A stretch of 64,000 nt of DNA from NCBI RefSeq assembly GCF_900105985.1, contig NZ_FNUB01000005.1, positions 682,001-746,000 of the forward strand. The letters are read 5' to 3'. Shown in pieces: positions 8,398-14,532 of this stretch. Position numbers and translations under genes: made by a program. The DNA comes from Tenacibaculum sp. MAR_2010_89 (GTDB lineage Bacteria > Bacteroidota > Bacteroidia > Flavobacteriales > Flavobacteriaceae). Position 1 is the first letter of the stretch, and each line of letters opens with the position of its first letter. A model generated the notes under the pieces. It saw nothing but the letters and a program-made list of their open reading frames with translations, searched no databases and was not told where the DNA came from.

Positions 8398-9773
8398 AAG
8401 GAAAGGACTTAATAAAATTAGGGTTTCCAAAAAATAATAGTATAAATATAGCCTTAGGGCAAATTAATAGATATCGTAAAAGAGAAAAGAAAGAACGCAT
8501 TTTAGAGGAAGCAAAGCAAGTATTGTTAGCACCAGAAAAATATCAGGGAAATGCTATTTGGGGTAAAGTTGCAGAAGGTTTGGTAAAACCTGTTGAGGTA
8601 CAAATGCACAAATTACGAAACACTAGGGTTCCATTTAGTATTTATGGAGAAAATGAAATTGACGATTTAGCAAAATACCAATTGTATGACGCTTTAAAAT
8701 TACCAGTTGCTGTACAAGGAGCTTTAATGCCAGATGCGCATGCAGGATATGGTTTACCAATAGGTGGTGTATTGGCCACAGAAAATGCCGTGATTCCTTA
8801 TGGAGTAGGAGTTGATATTGGTTGTAGAATGTGTTTAACAGTATATCCAGTAAAAGCATCTTATTTAAAAGGGAAAGTTCATCAGTTGGAAAATATATTG
8901 TCTGAGCATACTAAATTCGGAATGTATGAAACGCACAAAATGAAGCATGATCATGAAATATTTGAACGTACCGAGTTTCAAGATATACCGTTGTTAAAGC
9001 GGTTAAAAATTAAAGCATATAATCAACTAGGAACCTCAGGTGGAGGAAATCATTTTGTAGAGTTTGGAGTGGTAACTATTACAGATGAAAATAATGAATT
9101 TGATTTGCCTATTGGAGAATATATAGGATTATTAACGCATAGTGGAAGTCGTGGATTGGGAGCAAACATTGCAAAACATTATACGTATTTAGCAACGAAA
9201 CAATGTCCTTTACCAAAAAATGTACAACATTTAGCGTGGTTAGATTTGAATACTCATGACGGACAAGAATATTGGTTAGCAATGAATTTAGCGGGTGATT
9301 ATGCAAAAGCATGTCACGATAATATTCATAAACGAATTGGTAAATTACTAGGAGCAAAAGCAATTGCAAAAATTGAGAATCACCATAATTTTGCTTGGAA
9401 AGAAAAGGTGAATGGACAAGAATTAATTGTTCATAGAAAAGGAGCAACTCCCGCTAACAAAGGTGAGTTAGGTATCATTCCCGGTTCCATGACAGCTCCT
9501 GGGTACATAGTACGTGGCTTGGGAAATACTGAAAGTTTAAATTCTGCTTCTCATGGAGCTGGTAGAAAACATTCTCGAAGAAAGTGTAAAGAGAAATTTA
9601 CAAAAAGCGATATCAAACACCAATTAAAAATGAATGGAGTAAGTCTTATTGGAGGTGGAGTAGATGAAGCACCAATGGCATATAAAAACATTAAAAAAGT
9701 AATGGCAAATCAACAAGAACTGGTTGAAGTGTTAGGAACCTTTACGCCGAAAATTGTAAGAATGGATAAATAG
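8382..9773 (+). CDS. rtcB: RtcB family RNA ligase, copy 2 (PrfH-associated)
   Basis: 463 residues with a classical RtcB active site: PDAHAGYGLPIGGV (H120), GVDIGCRM (D145, C148), GGGNHF (H224), THSGSRG (H253), NHHNF (H334/335) and HGAGR (H391, the expected GMP-accepting histidine). It lies in one operon with prfH (9996). In E. coli the corresponding pair rescues and re-ligates ribosomes whose 16S decoding centre was cut. The N-terminal 85 residues before the core are shared in style with PrfH-linked RtcB proteins. Start chosen: ATG at 8382, overlapping the upstream gene. Confidence 0.93.
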   Translation: MGNKLKGKDLIKLGFPKNNSINIALGQINRYRKREKKERILEEAKQVLLAPEKYQGNAIWGKVAEGLVKPVEVQMHKLRNTRVPFSIYGENEIDDLAKYQLYDALKLPVAVQGALMPDAHAGYGLPIGGVLATENAVIPYGVGVDIGCRMCLTVYPVKASYLKGKVHQLENILSEHTKFGMYETHKMKHDHEIFERTEFQDIPLLKRLKIKAYNQLGTSGGGNHFVEFGVVTITDENNEFDLPIGEYIGLLTHSGSRGLGANIAKHYTYLATKQCPLPKNVQHLAWLDLNTHDGQEYWLAMNLAGDYAKACHDNIHKRIGKLLGAKAIAKIENHHNFAWKEKVNGQELIVHRKGATPANKGELGIIPGSMTAPGYIVRGLGNTESLNSASHGAGRKHSRRKCKEKFTKSDIKHQLKMNGVSLIGGGVDEAPMAYKNIKKVMANQQELVEVLGTFTPKIVRMDK

Positions 9774-9813
9774 CATTCTTTGAGCGTTACCTAAAGGTCG
9801 CGCTTTACGCTAT

Positions 9814-9934
9814 ATCTTTTTATAGCTGTCATTGCGAAGTTTACTGTTTTGTAAACTGTGGCAATCTTATAATTAATAAACAGATTGCTTCGTCCCTCGC
9901 AATGGCGCTAATTTATGTAAGCTATAAAAAGGAT
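9814..9934. repeat. Dispersed palindromic repeat, copy 2, nested in a larger inverted repeat
   Basis: The core runs from CTGTCATTGCG (9826) to CCTCGCAATGGCG (about 9907), with inner arms GTTTACTGTTTTGTAAAC and CAATC/GATTG. It is enclosed by a second inverted pair, ATCTTTTTATAGCT (9814-9827) and AGCTATAAAAAGGAT (9920-9934). It fills most of the 222-nt gap between rtcB-2 and prfH. It has no U-tract directly after a stem, so it need not stop transcription. Confidence 0.7.
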
Positions 9935-9995
9935 GCCGCTTCAAACCCTAACGCAAGCATTGTAATAAAGGGATTAGTATAAATAATAAGAAATA

Positions 9996-10688
9996 ATGGG
10001 CACAAAAATAATACAAATAACAGCAGCTAAAGGCCCATCAGAATGTGCGTGGGTAGTTGCAAAAATTTTAAAAATATTTTTAAAAGAATTAATAGAAGCT
10101 AACATTGAATATACAGTGTTGCATAAAGTTAATGGAATTGAAAATGGAACAGTACAATCTGTAACTGTTGAGTTAAAAGGAAAACTACTTTCTGATTTTT
10201 TAAAAAACTGGTTAGGATCTATTCAATGGATTGGAACTTCAACTTTTAGAAAATATCATAAACGTAAAAACTGGTTTATTGGTTGTTATGAATTGAATCA
10301 ACATAAAGAAAAAACAATTAACGAAAACGATATTCAATTTCAAGCAATTCGAAGTTCAGGAGCTGGTGGGCAACATGTAAACAAGGTAAGTTCTGCTGTT
10401 AGAGCAAAACATATACCAACAGGAGTTCAAGTATTGGTCTCTGATGGTCGTTCACAACATCAAAATAAGAAGACTGCAATACAACGATTAAAAGAAAAAA
10501 TAGCAGATCATAATATCGGTCAGTTAAAAGAATCGGTAAAGAACGAATGGGAAAATCATTTAAGTTTAGAACGAGGAAATCCTACTAGAACATTTACAGG
10601 TTCAGATTTTAAACAACAAAAGAAATTGAAATCTTTTAAAACAAAACGGAATCAACTAAAAACTGATTTAAGAAAACAATTAGAATAA
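9996..10688 (+). CDS. prfH: Peptide chain release factor homologue PrfH
   Basis: 230 residues. The GGQ domain is intact (SGAGGQHVNKVSSAVRA, GGQ at 124-126), and there is a basic C-terminal tail (KSFKTKRNQLKTD). It lacks the full-length domain 2 with a PxT or SPF stop-codon recognition motif, as PrfH does. PrfH hydrolyses peptidyl-tRNA on ribosomes damaged in the decoding centre, after which RtcB can repair the RNA. It follows rtcB-2 after a repeat-filled gap, presumably in the same transcript controlled by attenuators A and B. Confidence 0.9.
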   Translation: MGTKIIQITAAKGPSECAWVVAKILKIFLKELIEANIEYTVLHKVNGIENGTVQSVTVELKGKLLSDFLKNWLGSIQWIGTSTFRKYHKRKNWFIGCYELNQHKEKTINENDIQFQAIRSSGAGGQHVNKVSSAVRAKHIPTGVQVLVSDGRSQHQNKKTAIQRLKEKIADHNIGQLKESVKNEWENHLSLERGNPTRTFTGSDFKQQKKLKSFKTKRNQLKTDLRKQLE

Positions 10689-10698
10689 CAATACAAAA

Positions 10699-10777
10699 CG
10701 TCATTACGATTGTAGCGAAGGGTAAAGAGGTAATCTCTCTATATATTAACAAATTTAGATGATTCTTCAAAATGACA
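10699..10777. repeat. Dispersed palindromic repeat, copy 3
   Basis: CGTCATTACGATTGTAGCG at the left, AAAATGACA at the right, with inner GAGGTAATCTC. An in-frame ATG at 10759 lies within its right arm, which is why I place the start of the following gene at the next ATG. Confidence 0.65.
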
Positions 10778-10791
10778 AAAAAGAAAATAAA

Positions 10792-11328
10792 ATGGGAACA
10801 TTAGCAAATAATTACATATTTAAAGCAATAGATGCTTATCCATATGATTTAGAGGAAGCAATTGAAGCTTTAACATATGCTTTAGCATATGATGAAAAAA
10901 ACACGATTGCCTTATGTTTAATGGGGCGTATTAATGCCGAAGCATTATACAATTATGACAAAGCAAAAGAATATTATGCAGAGGCTCTAGCTGAAAATAT
11001 TCATGCTTTTAATGTATATCCAAATTACATCAATGTGCTATTATGGAATGAAGATTTTGAAGAGGCAGAAAAGCTAATAGATTTTGCCTTGAGTGTAAAG
11101 GGATCAGATAAAGCGGTGTTGTATTTAAAAAAAGCAGTTTTATTTGAGACCCAAAAGAAATACAAAAAGGCGTTAAAAAACGTTATTAAAGCTAGAGAGC
11201 ACAGTTTTAATAGTGAATTTTCATATACTATTGATGAAGAAGAAAAGCGTATTAAGGGGAAATTGCCCAAAAAGAAGAAAGTAAAATCTAAGAAAAAAGA
11301 TAAAAAATCTAAGAAAAAGAAGAAATGA
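10792..11328 (+). CDS. TPR-repeat protein with lysine-rich tail
   Basis: 178 residues from ATG 10792 (ATG 10759 lies in the repeat). Alternating helices with the TPR pattern (ALTYALAYDEKNTIALCLMGRIN, then YDKAKEYYAEALAENIHAF) indicate roughly four tetratricopeptide repeats. The last 25 residues are almost all Lys with Ser, Val and Asp, a nucleic-acid-binding type of tail. It is the last gene of the rtcB-2/prfH run, before a bidirectional terminator. Possible scaffold or ribosome-associated protein; not otherwise recognised. Confidence 0.65.
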   Translation: MGTLANNYIFKAIDAYPYDLEEAIEALTYALAYDEKNTIALCLMGRINAEALYNYDKAKEYYAEALAENIHAFNVYPNYINVLLWNEDFEEAEKLIDFALSVKGSDKAVLYLKKAVLFETQKKYKKALKNVIKAREHSFNSEFSYTIDEEEKRIKGKLPKKKKVKSKKKDKKSKKKKK

Positions 11329-11336
11329 TTTAAAAC

Positions 11337-11371
11337 TAAAAACCACATTATTTATTTTAATGTGGTTTTTT
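11337..11371. terminator. Bidirectional terminator between TPR gene and AhpD-like gene
   Basis: AACCACATTA (341-350) pairs with TAATGTGGTT (358-367) and is flanked by A and T tracts on both sides, serving the convergent genes at 11328 and 11379. Confidence 0.8.
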
Positions 11372-11378
11372 ATTCGTG

Positions 11379-11939
11379 TTATTTTTGCATTTCATTTTCC
11401 CAAGCGAACTTTTTAAAAGGTTTATCTATAGGGGTGTTAGCAATATGATTAGTGTAATTACTAATTGTTTTTTGTGCTAAGCCTAAAATGATTTCTAAGA
11501 CTTGCTGTTGACGATAGCCAGCATCAAAGAATGCTTTCAAATCTGCATCAGAAATTCTACCTCTATTTCTAACTATAGCTAAAGTTGTATTTCTTAGTAT
11601 TTCTAATTTTTCATTGGCAATAGCAGTTTTGTTTCTTAACGCATCAGTTAAATTTTTATCAACTTTCATCATATGAGCTATTCCAGTATGTGCAGGAACA
11701 CAATAATGACATCCGTGTTCTACATTTATGGTTTGCCAAACTACAGTTAGTTCCTCATTATTAAAAGAGGAGTTTGAAAATAATTCATGTAGTTTTTGAT
11801 AGGCATCTAATGTTTCTGGTGAATCGGCTAATACGCCATGTAATCCGGGTACCATACCAAAAGCTTTTAATGATTTATTTAATAGTTTTATGCTTCCTTC
11901 AGGAGCTGTTTCAATTGTGTGAATTTTTAATGTACTCAT
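11379..11939 (-). CDS. Carboxymuconolactone decarboxylase / AhpD-like protein
   Basis: 186 residues with the AhpD-type redox motif HGCHYCVPAHTGIAHMM (CxxC plus downstream His). Such proteins act as alkyl-hydroperoxidase-like thiol enzymes in the cytoplasm. It lies directly downstream of a TetR regulator on the same strand, with a perfect 22-bp palindrome between the two genes, so it is the probable target of that regulator. Exact substrate cannot be told. Confidence 0.85.
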   Translation of the reverse strand: MSTLKIHTIETAPEGSIKLLNKSLKAFGMVPGLHGVLADSPETLDAYQKLHELFSNSSFNNEELTVVWQTINVEHGCHYCVPAHTGIAHMMKVDKNLTDALRNKTAIANEKLEILRNTTLAIVRNRGRISDADLKAFFDAGYRQQQVLEIILGLAQKTISNYTNHIANTPIDKPFKKFAWENEMQK

Positions 11940-11960
11940 AATTATTGGTTTTTAATTATA

Positions 11961-11982
11961 AAACTAAACGATCGTTTAGTTT
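11961..11982. promoter_or_regulatory. TetR operator ahead of the AhpD-like gene
   Basis: Perfect 22-bp palindrome with half-site AAACTAAACGA, centred on GATC. A near-copy (TCTAAACAATCGTTTAGA) lies upstream of the tetR gene at 12582. Sharing of the AAACNATCGTTT core by both sites supports binding by the adjacent TetR protein. Confidence 0.8.
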
Positions 11983-11999
11983 TGTTGTAAAAAAAATGT

Positions 12000-12560
12000 T
12001 TAAATATTTTTAAATATCATTTCAATATAATCAGATATCTCTTTTTTATTGTTAACTCTTGTAGCAGCAGCTAACCCATGTTTTGCCAAGAGTAAAAAGT
12101 TAGCTTCTTTCAAAATAATATCACTACTTTTTGATTCATCTTTTAATTTTTGAATAAATATCTCTTTTAATGAATTCATAAAAAAATTAATTAACTTGTT
12201 TATTTCAGAATCAGTATTATTTGAAAATTCATTGTAAGTGTTAGTCATTAAACAACCTTTATGATTACCTTCTTGATAACAAACATCAACAGAATCATAA
12301 AAAAACGTTTTAATGTCGTTTATTCCATTATTCTCCTCTTTTAACTTAGTAAACATTTTGTTTGTTTTACGTTTGTATAACTCTATACTTTTAATAAAAA
12401 TACCATGTTTATTACCAAAACTAGAGTAAATAGAAAATTTATTTATCCCCATTTCTTTTTCAAGCATTTGCATAGAAGTATTTTCATAACCGTTCCTCCA
12501 AAACAATCGCATTGCTTTGTCTATAACCTCTTCTTCTATATATTGCTTTTTTCTAGACAT
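12000..12560 (-). CDS. TetR/AcrR family transcriptional regulator
   Basis: 186 residues. N-terminal helix-turn-helix: EEEVIDKAMRLFWRNGYENT, then MQMLEKEMGINKFSIYSSFGNK with the recognition helix. The C-terminal domain is typical in length for ligand binding. Two matching palindromes flank it (11961 and 12582), so it probably represses both itself and the AhpD-like gene. Confidence 0.9.
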   Translation of the reverse strand: MSRKKQYIEEEVIDKAMRLFWRNGYENTSMQMLEKEMGINKFSIYSSFGNKHGIFIKSIELYKRKTNKMFTKLKEENNGINDIKTFFYDSVDVCYQEGNHKGCLMTNTYNEFSNNTDSEINKLINFFMNSLKEIFIQKLKDESKSSDIILKEANFLLLAKHGLAAATRVNNKKEISDYIEMIFKNI

Positions 12561-12581
12561 TAAGTTTTAATACACTACAAA

Positions 12582-12599
12582 TCTAAACAATCGTTTAGA
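12582..12599. promoter_or_regulatory. TetR operator upstream of its own gene
   Basis: TCTAAACAATCGTTTAGA, palindromic except for the centre, ending 22 nt before the tetR start codon on the minus strand. It suggests autoregulation. Confidence 0.75.
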
Positions 12600-12713
12600 A
12601 ATAAAAAAATGTTTATCATTTTTTATGAAATCTTATTTATTTTGGTACTAAATTAGAGTTGGTTTGGTCTATCATAAACTAAAAAAGAGTAATATTGCTG
12701 TAATAATTAAGAA

Positions 12714-12821
12714 ATGGAATTAAAATATATACATACTAAAGAGCAAATACAGCTTTGTTCATTTGATTTTCGCCCGAGTATTTGGCGAAAAGGATGTTAT
12801 GTATGTAAAAATAAACAGTGA
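12714..12821 (+). CDS. Putative leader peptide C (35 residues)
   Basis: ATG 12714, TGA 12819-12821, 37 nt before terminator C. Codons CAA, CAG, CTT, TGT, GAT, CGC, CCG, CGA, TGT, TGT and CAG make up about a third of the ORF and cover all six amino acids of the downstream tRNA array. The block QIQLCSFDFRPS resembles HIKLNYFEFRLPS of leader D, with synonymous codon differences (TTT GAT vs TTC GAG), which argues that both are translated. A hairpin TTTTCGCC/GGCGAAAA lies inside the ORF. Confidence 0.5.
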   Translation: MELKYIHTKEQIQLCSFDFRPSIWRKGCYVCKNKQ

Positions 12822-12857
12822 TTTAATACTTTTAAATTAATCACAGAACAATACAAA

Positions 12858-12887
12858 GCGTCCAATTAACAATTGGACGCTTTTTTT
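12858..12887 (+). terminator. Intrinsic terminator C (attenuator)
   Basis: GCGTCCAATT (858-867) and AATTGGACGC (871-880) form a perfect 10-bp stem with a 3-nt loop, then seven T. Competing pairing with leader ORF C is weaker than at B or D: GCTTTGT in the ORF can pair with ACAAAGC (853-859), or TTGG-CG with CG-T-CCAA of the 5' arm. Confidence 0.85.
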
Positions 12888-13060
12888 ATGAAAAAAAATA
12901 AAAATGTTTTAGTTAAGAAAATCAAATAATAAAAAGTAACAAACAATTGAGAGACAGACTATTGTGTGAAAGTTTATTATCCGTTAAATAACGGACAGGA
13001 TTCTTAGTGGATAAAATCAAATTAAACACCTGTAAATCAATAATTTAAACTTGTTTTTTC

Positions 13061-13092
13061 CTTGTGTAATTAAAAAATGTGTTACATATTTG
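13061..13092 (+). promoter_or_regulatory. Bacteroidota-type promoter for leader D and the tRNA array
   Basis: CTTG (061-064), a 20-nt spacer, CATATTTG (085-092). The segment CTTGTGTAATTAAAAAAT closely resembles the promoter of leader B (TTTGTGTAATTCAAAAAT), so the two promoters are related beyond the core elements. The 12888-13060 gap otherwise shows only a small CCGTT/AACGG hairpin and the CGGACAGGATTCTTA box shared with the leader B region. Confidence 0.6.
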
Positions 13093-13167
13093 CAACATCA
13101 AAACAAGAGAAATTATTGTTTTGATATTGACTAGATATACTATTAAAAATAAAAATAAGAACATAAA

Positions 13168-13296
13168 ATGAAACAGTATTCACAACATATAAAACTAAAC
13201 TACTTCGAGTTTCGCTTACCGAGTAGCCTATGTATACTATGTGATGATCAGGAGTTCAATTTTAAAAAGGAGATATATTATGATGATATAAGCTAA
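13168..13296 (+). CDS. Putative leader peptide D (42 residues)
   Basis: ATG 13168, TAA 13294-13296, 24 nt before terminator D. Residues 16-28 read R-L-P-S-S-L-C-I-L-C-D-D-Q with codons CGC, CCG, CTA, TGT, CTA, TGT, GAT, GAT, CAG: precisely the six amino acids whose tRNAs follow. GGAGAT (13269-13274, codons 34-36) equals the terminator 3' arm and can pair with ATCTCC (13324-13329). A ribosome stalled in the codon block would leave GGAGAT free. A purine-rich AAAAAGGAGATATATT also precedes a possible in-frame-shifted ATG at 13280, which I take as coincidental. Confidence 0.55.
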   Translation: MKQYSQHIKLNYFEFRLPSSLCILCDDQEFNFKKEIYYDDIS

Positions 13297-13319
13297 TTAT
13301 ACATTCATACATAATTGTA

Positions 13320-13350
13320 AAGCATCTCCGGTTAAGGAGATGCTTTTTTT
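13320..13350 (+). terminator. Intrinsic terminator D directly before tRNA-Cys
   Basis: AAGCATCTCC (320-329) pairs with GGAGATGCTT (336-345), 10 bp with a 6-nt loop, followed by seven T. The tRNA-Cys gene begins only 13 nt later at 13363, leaving no room for a separate promoter, so this tRNA should be expressed only by read-through. Confidence 0.85.
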
Positions 13351-13362
13351 ATGGAATAAAAC

Positions 13363-13435
13363 GACAAGGTGGCTGAATGGCAAAGGCAGCGGACTGCAAC
13401 TCCGTTTTTTATGAGTTCGAATCTCATCCTTGTCT
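13363..13435 (+). tRNA. tRNA-Cys (GCA)
   Basis: 73 nt. Acceptor GACAAGG/CCTTGTC, D-arm with GG, anticodon stem GCGGA/TCCGT with loop CTGCAAC (anticodon GCA), T-arm ATGAG-TTCGAAT-CTCAT, discriminator T as expected for cysteine. CCA is not encoded. It lies directly behind terminator D. Its 3' end (from 13420) is the start of a tandem 89-bp repeat. Confidence 0.9.
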
Positions 13436-13652
13436 CGATGATTGAGGTAATCCAAACTTGTTTGAGAATTACGGAAATCCAATTCTAGATTAGATGAGAA
13501 CACGAAGTAATCTCATCCTTGTCTCGATGATTGAAGTAATTGAAACTTGTTTGAGAATTACGGAAATCCAATTCTAGATTAGATGAGAACATGAAGTAAT
13601 CTCATCCTTGTCTCGATGATTGAAGCAATTGAAACATGTTTGAGAATTAATC
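13420..13652 (+). repeat. Tandem 89-bp repeat containing the tRNA-Cys 3' end, 2.6 copies
   Basis: Copies start at 13420, 13509 and 13598 (partial), each beginning AATCTCATCCTTGTCT, which is the T-stem 3' strand plus acceptor 3' strand of tRNA-Cys. In copies 2 and 3 the preceding GATGAGA pairs with TCTCATC across an 11-nt loop, giving a T-arm-like hairpin followed by the acceptor strand. Copies differ at only a few positions. Such arrays could arise by recombination at the tRNA, or serve as fragments imitating a tRNA 3' half. Confidence 0.85.
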
Positions 13653-13665
13653 AAATAATAAAATG

Positions 13666-13730
13666 TGTCATTCCGATGAGGAACGAAGAAGGAATCTATT
13701 AAAAGATAGCTTCATTTCATTCGCAATGAC
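13666..13730. repeat. Dispersed palindromic repeat, copy 4
   Basis: TGTCATTCCGATGAGGAACG at left, CATTCGCAATGAC at right. It lies between tRNA-Cys and tRNA-Asp. Confidence 0.7.
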
Positions 13731-13767
13731 TTAATAAAATAAAGTGTGGAGTAATTAGACAACTTAT

Positions 13768-13775
13768 TAGATTTG
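13768..13775 (+). promoter_or_regulatory. Possible -7 element for the tRNA-Asp to tRNA-Arg array
   Basis: TAGATTTG matches TAnnTTTG exactly and lies 21 nt before tRNA-Asp. The -33 region 20 nt upstream is poor (GTGT), so this may be a weak or regulated promoter. If real, the five distal tRNAs are not wholly dependent on attenuator D. Confidence 0.45.
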
Positions 13776-13796
13776 GGTTCTATCACTTATATAAAT

Positions 13797-13869
13797 AGTA
13801 CTGTAGCACAATGGCTAGTGTGTCCGACTGTCTCTCGGAAAGTTGCGGGTTCAAATCCCGTCAGTACTG
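13797..13869 (+). tRNA. tRNA-Asp (GTC), unusual
   Basis: 73 nt. Acceptor AGTACTG/CAGTACT, D-stem GCAC/GTGT, anticodon stem TCCGA/TCGGA, loop CTGTCTC (anticodon GTC), T-arm GCGGG-TTCAAAT-CCCGT, discriminator G. Unusual points: A1-U72 closing pair in place of G1-C72, and U at position 37 where a purine is expected. CCA not encoded. Confidence 0.85.
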
Positions 13870-13874
13870 CAAAA

Positions 13875-13947
13875 CTGGGAAGATAACGATTGGTTGTTTG
13901 CCTGCTTTGGATGCAGGAGGCTGTAGGTTCGAGCCCTACTTCTCAGA
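13875..13947 (+). tRNA. tRNA-Pro (TGG), unusual
   Basis: 73 nt, 5 nt after tRNA-Asp. Acceptor CTGGGAA/TTCTCAG with one G-U pair, anticodon stem CCTGC/GCAGG, loop TTTGGAT (anticodon TGG), T-arm GTAGG-TTCGAGC-CCTAC, discriminator A. Unusual points: A37 instead of the G37 typical for proline, and T at position 10. CCA not encoded. Confidence 0.85.
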
Positions 13948-13958
13948 CAAAATTAAAT

Positions 13959-14040
13959 GCGGGAATGGTGAAATTGGTAAACACGCTAGATTTAGAATCT
14001 AGTATCGAAAGATGTGAGAGTTCGAGTCTCTCTTCCCGTA
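13959..14040 (+). tRNA. tRNA-Leu (TAG)
   Basis: 82 nt with the long variable arm of class II tRNAs. Acceptor GCGGGAA/TTCCCGT, anticodon stem CTAGA/TCTAG, loop TTTAGAA (anticodon TAG), T-arm GAGAG-TTCGAGT-CTCTC, discriminator A. It reads CTN codons, which are rare here relative to TTA. A37 replaces the usual G37. Confidence 0.88.
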
Positions 14041-14079
14041 CTAATAAAGAATAAAGATTTATTTCTTTCTCTAGAAGAG

Positions 14080-14151
14080 AAACCTGTGATGTAATGGTTA
14101 GCATACAAGATTTTGATTCTTGTTGTATAGGTTCAAATCCTATCAGGTTTA
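14080..14151 (+). tRNA. tRNA-Gln (TTG)
   Basis: 72 nt. Acceptor AAACCTG/CAGGTTT, D-loop with GG, anticodon stem CAAGA/TCTTG, loop TTTTGAT (anticodon TTG), T-arm ATAGG-TTCAAAT-CCTAT, discriminator A. Bacterial tRNA-Gln normally has U1-A72 and G73, so the A1-U72 and A73 here are atypical. CCA not encoded. Confidence 0.85.
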
Positions 14152-14190
14152 CAAAATTTGAATATTAATCAAAATAGTAATTATTAAAAA

Positions 14191-14263
14191 AGGGGTATAG
14201 TTTAATTGGATAAAATTTTAGAGTACGATTCTAAAGATGCAAGTTCGAATCTTGCTATTCCTA
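14191..14263 (+). tRNA. tRNA-Arg (ACG)
   Basis: 73 nt. Acceptor AGGGGTA/TATTCCT with two G-U pairs, anticodon stem TTAGA/TCTAA, loop GTACGAT (anticodon ACG, would read CGN after A34 editing), T-arm GCAAG-TTCGAAT-CTTGC, discriminator A. AT-rich D-loop. Last tRNA of the array; 24 nt later comes the shared operator. Confidence 0.82.
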
Positions 14264-14286
14264 CAAAAAATCAAAAATATTTTAAT

Positions 14287-14322
14287 TACGCAAAAAGACT
14301 GCGTAGCTGTGTTGAATATTTG
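14287..14322 (+). promoter_or_regulatory. Second copy of the inverted-repeat operator/promoter, ahead of the Y-RNA region
   Basis: TACGCAA (14287-14293) and CTGCGTA (14299-14305), one mismatch in the palindrome, then AATATTTG with TTTG at 14319-14322. The distance from the repeat to TTTG is identical to that at 283-318 ahead of rtcB-1. The first 22 bases differ by only a handful of positions. Confidence 0.5.
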
Positions 14323-14385
14323 CATAGTAATTGAAAAAGAACGCCGTTAAAAGTGGGAGAATTGCAAAAGAAAAAAGATGAAAAA

Positions 14386-14413
14386 CCTCATCATAACATG
14401 GAGTATGATGAGG
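14386..14413 (+). other. Nine-bp perfect hairpin in the Y-RNA leader region
   Basis: CCTCATCAT (386-394) and ATGATGAGG (405-413) around AACATGGAGT. No U-tract. Its loop resembles the loop AACAAGGAG of the hairpin ahead of rtcB-1, which likewise follows the shared operator. Confidence 0.5.
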
Positions 14414-14450
14414 CAAATTAAAGAAGTTCATTAACATATTAAAATGAAAA

Positions 14451-14523
14451 GGTCATTACGAATGTAACGAAGTGAAATGAAGTAACCTGTTAAAGAACTT
14501 CTTAATTACTTCATTTTAATGAC
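14451..14523. repeat. Dispersed palindromic repeat, copy 5
   Basis: GGTCATTACGAATGTAACG at left, TTTTAATGAC at right, with inner AAGTAACC and TTAATTACTT blocks. It separates the operator region from the structured RNA. Confidence 0.65.
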
Positions 14524-14532
14524 ATTAAAATA

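Noticed and set aside
11025..11348. Minus-strand ORF opposite the TPR gene
   Set aside because: Caused by the antisense of the lysine-rich tail; no start context or family features.
13280..13291. Separate mini-ORF with AAGGAGATAT ribosome site before ATG ATG
   Set aside because: Three codons only, inside leader ORF D, and Bacteroidota depend little on Shine-Dalgarno sequences; the purine block is better explained as the antiterminator strand.
13420..13652. CRISPR-like array
   Set aside because: The 89-bp units follow each other without spacers, only 2.6 copies exist, and there are no cas genes.
13811..14002. 63-residue ORF across the tRNA genes
   Set aside because: It runs through tRNA-Asp, tRNA-Pro and into tRNA-Leu; an artefact of open frames in tRNA sequence.
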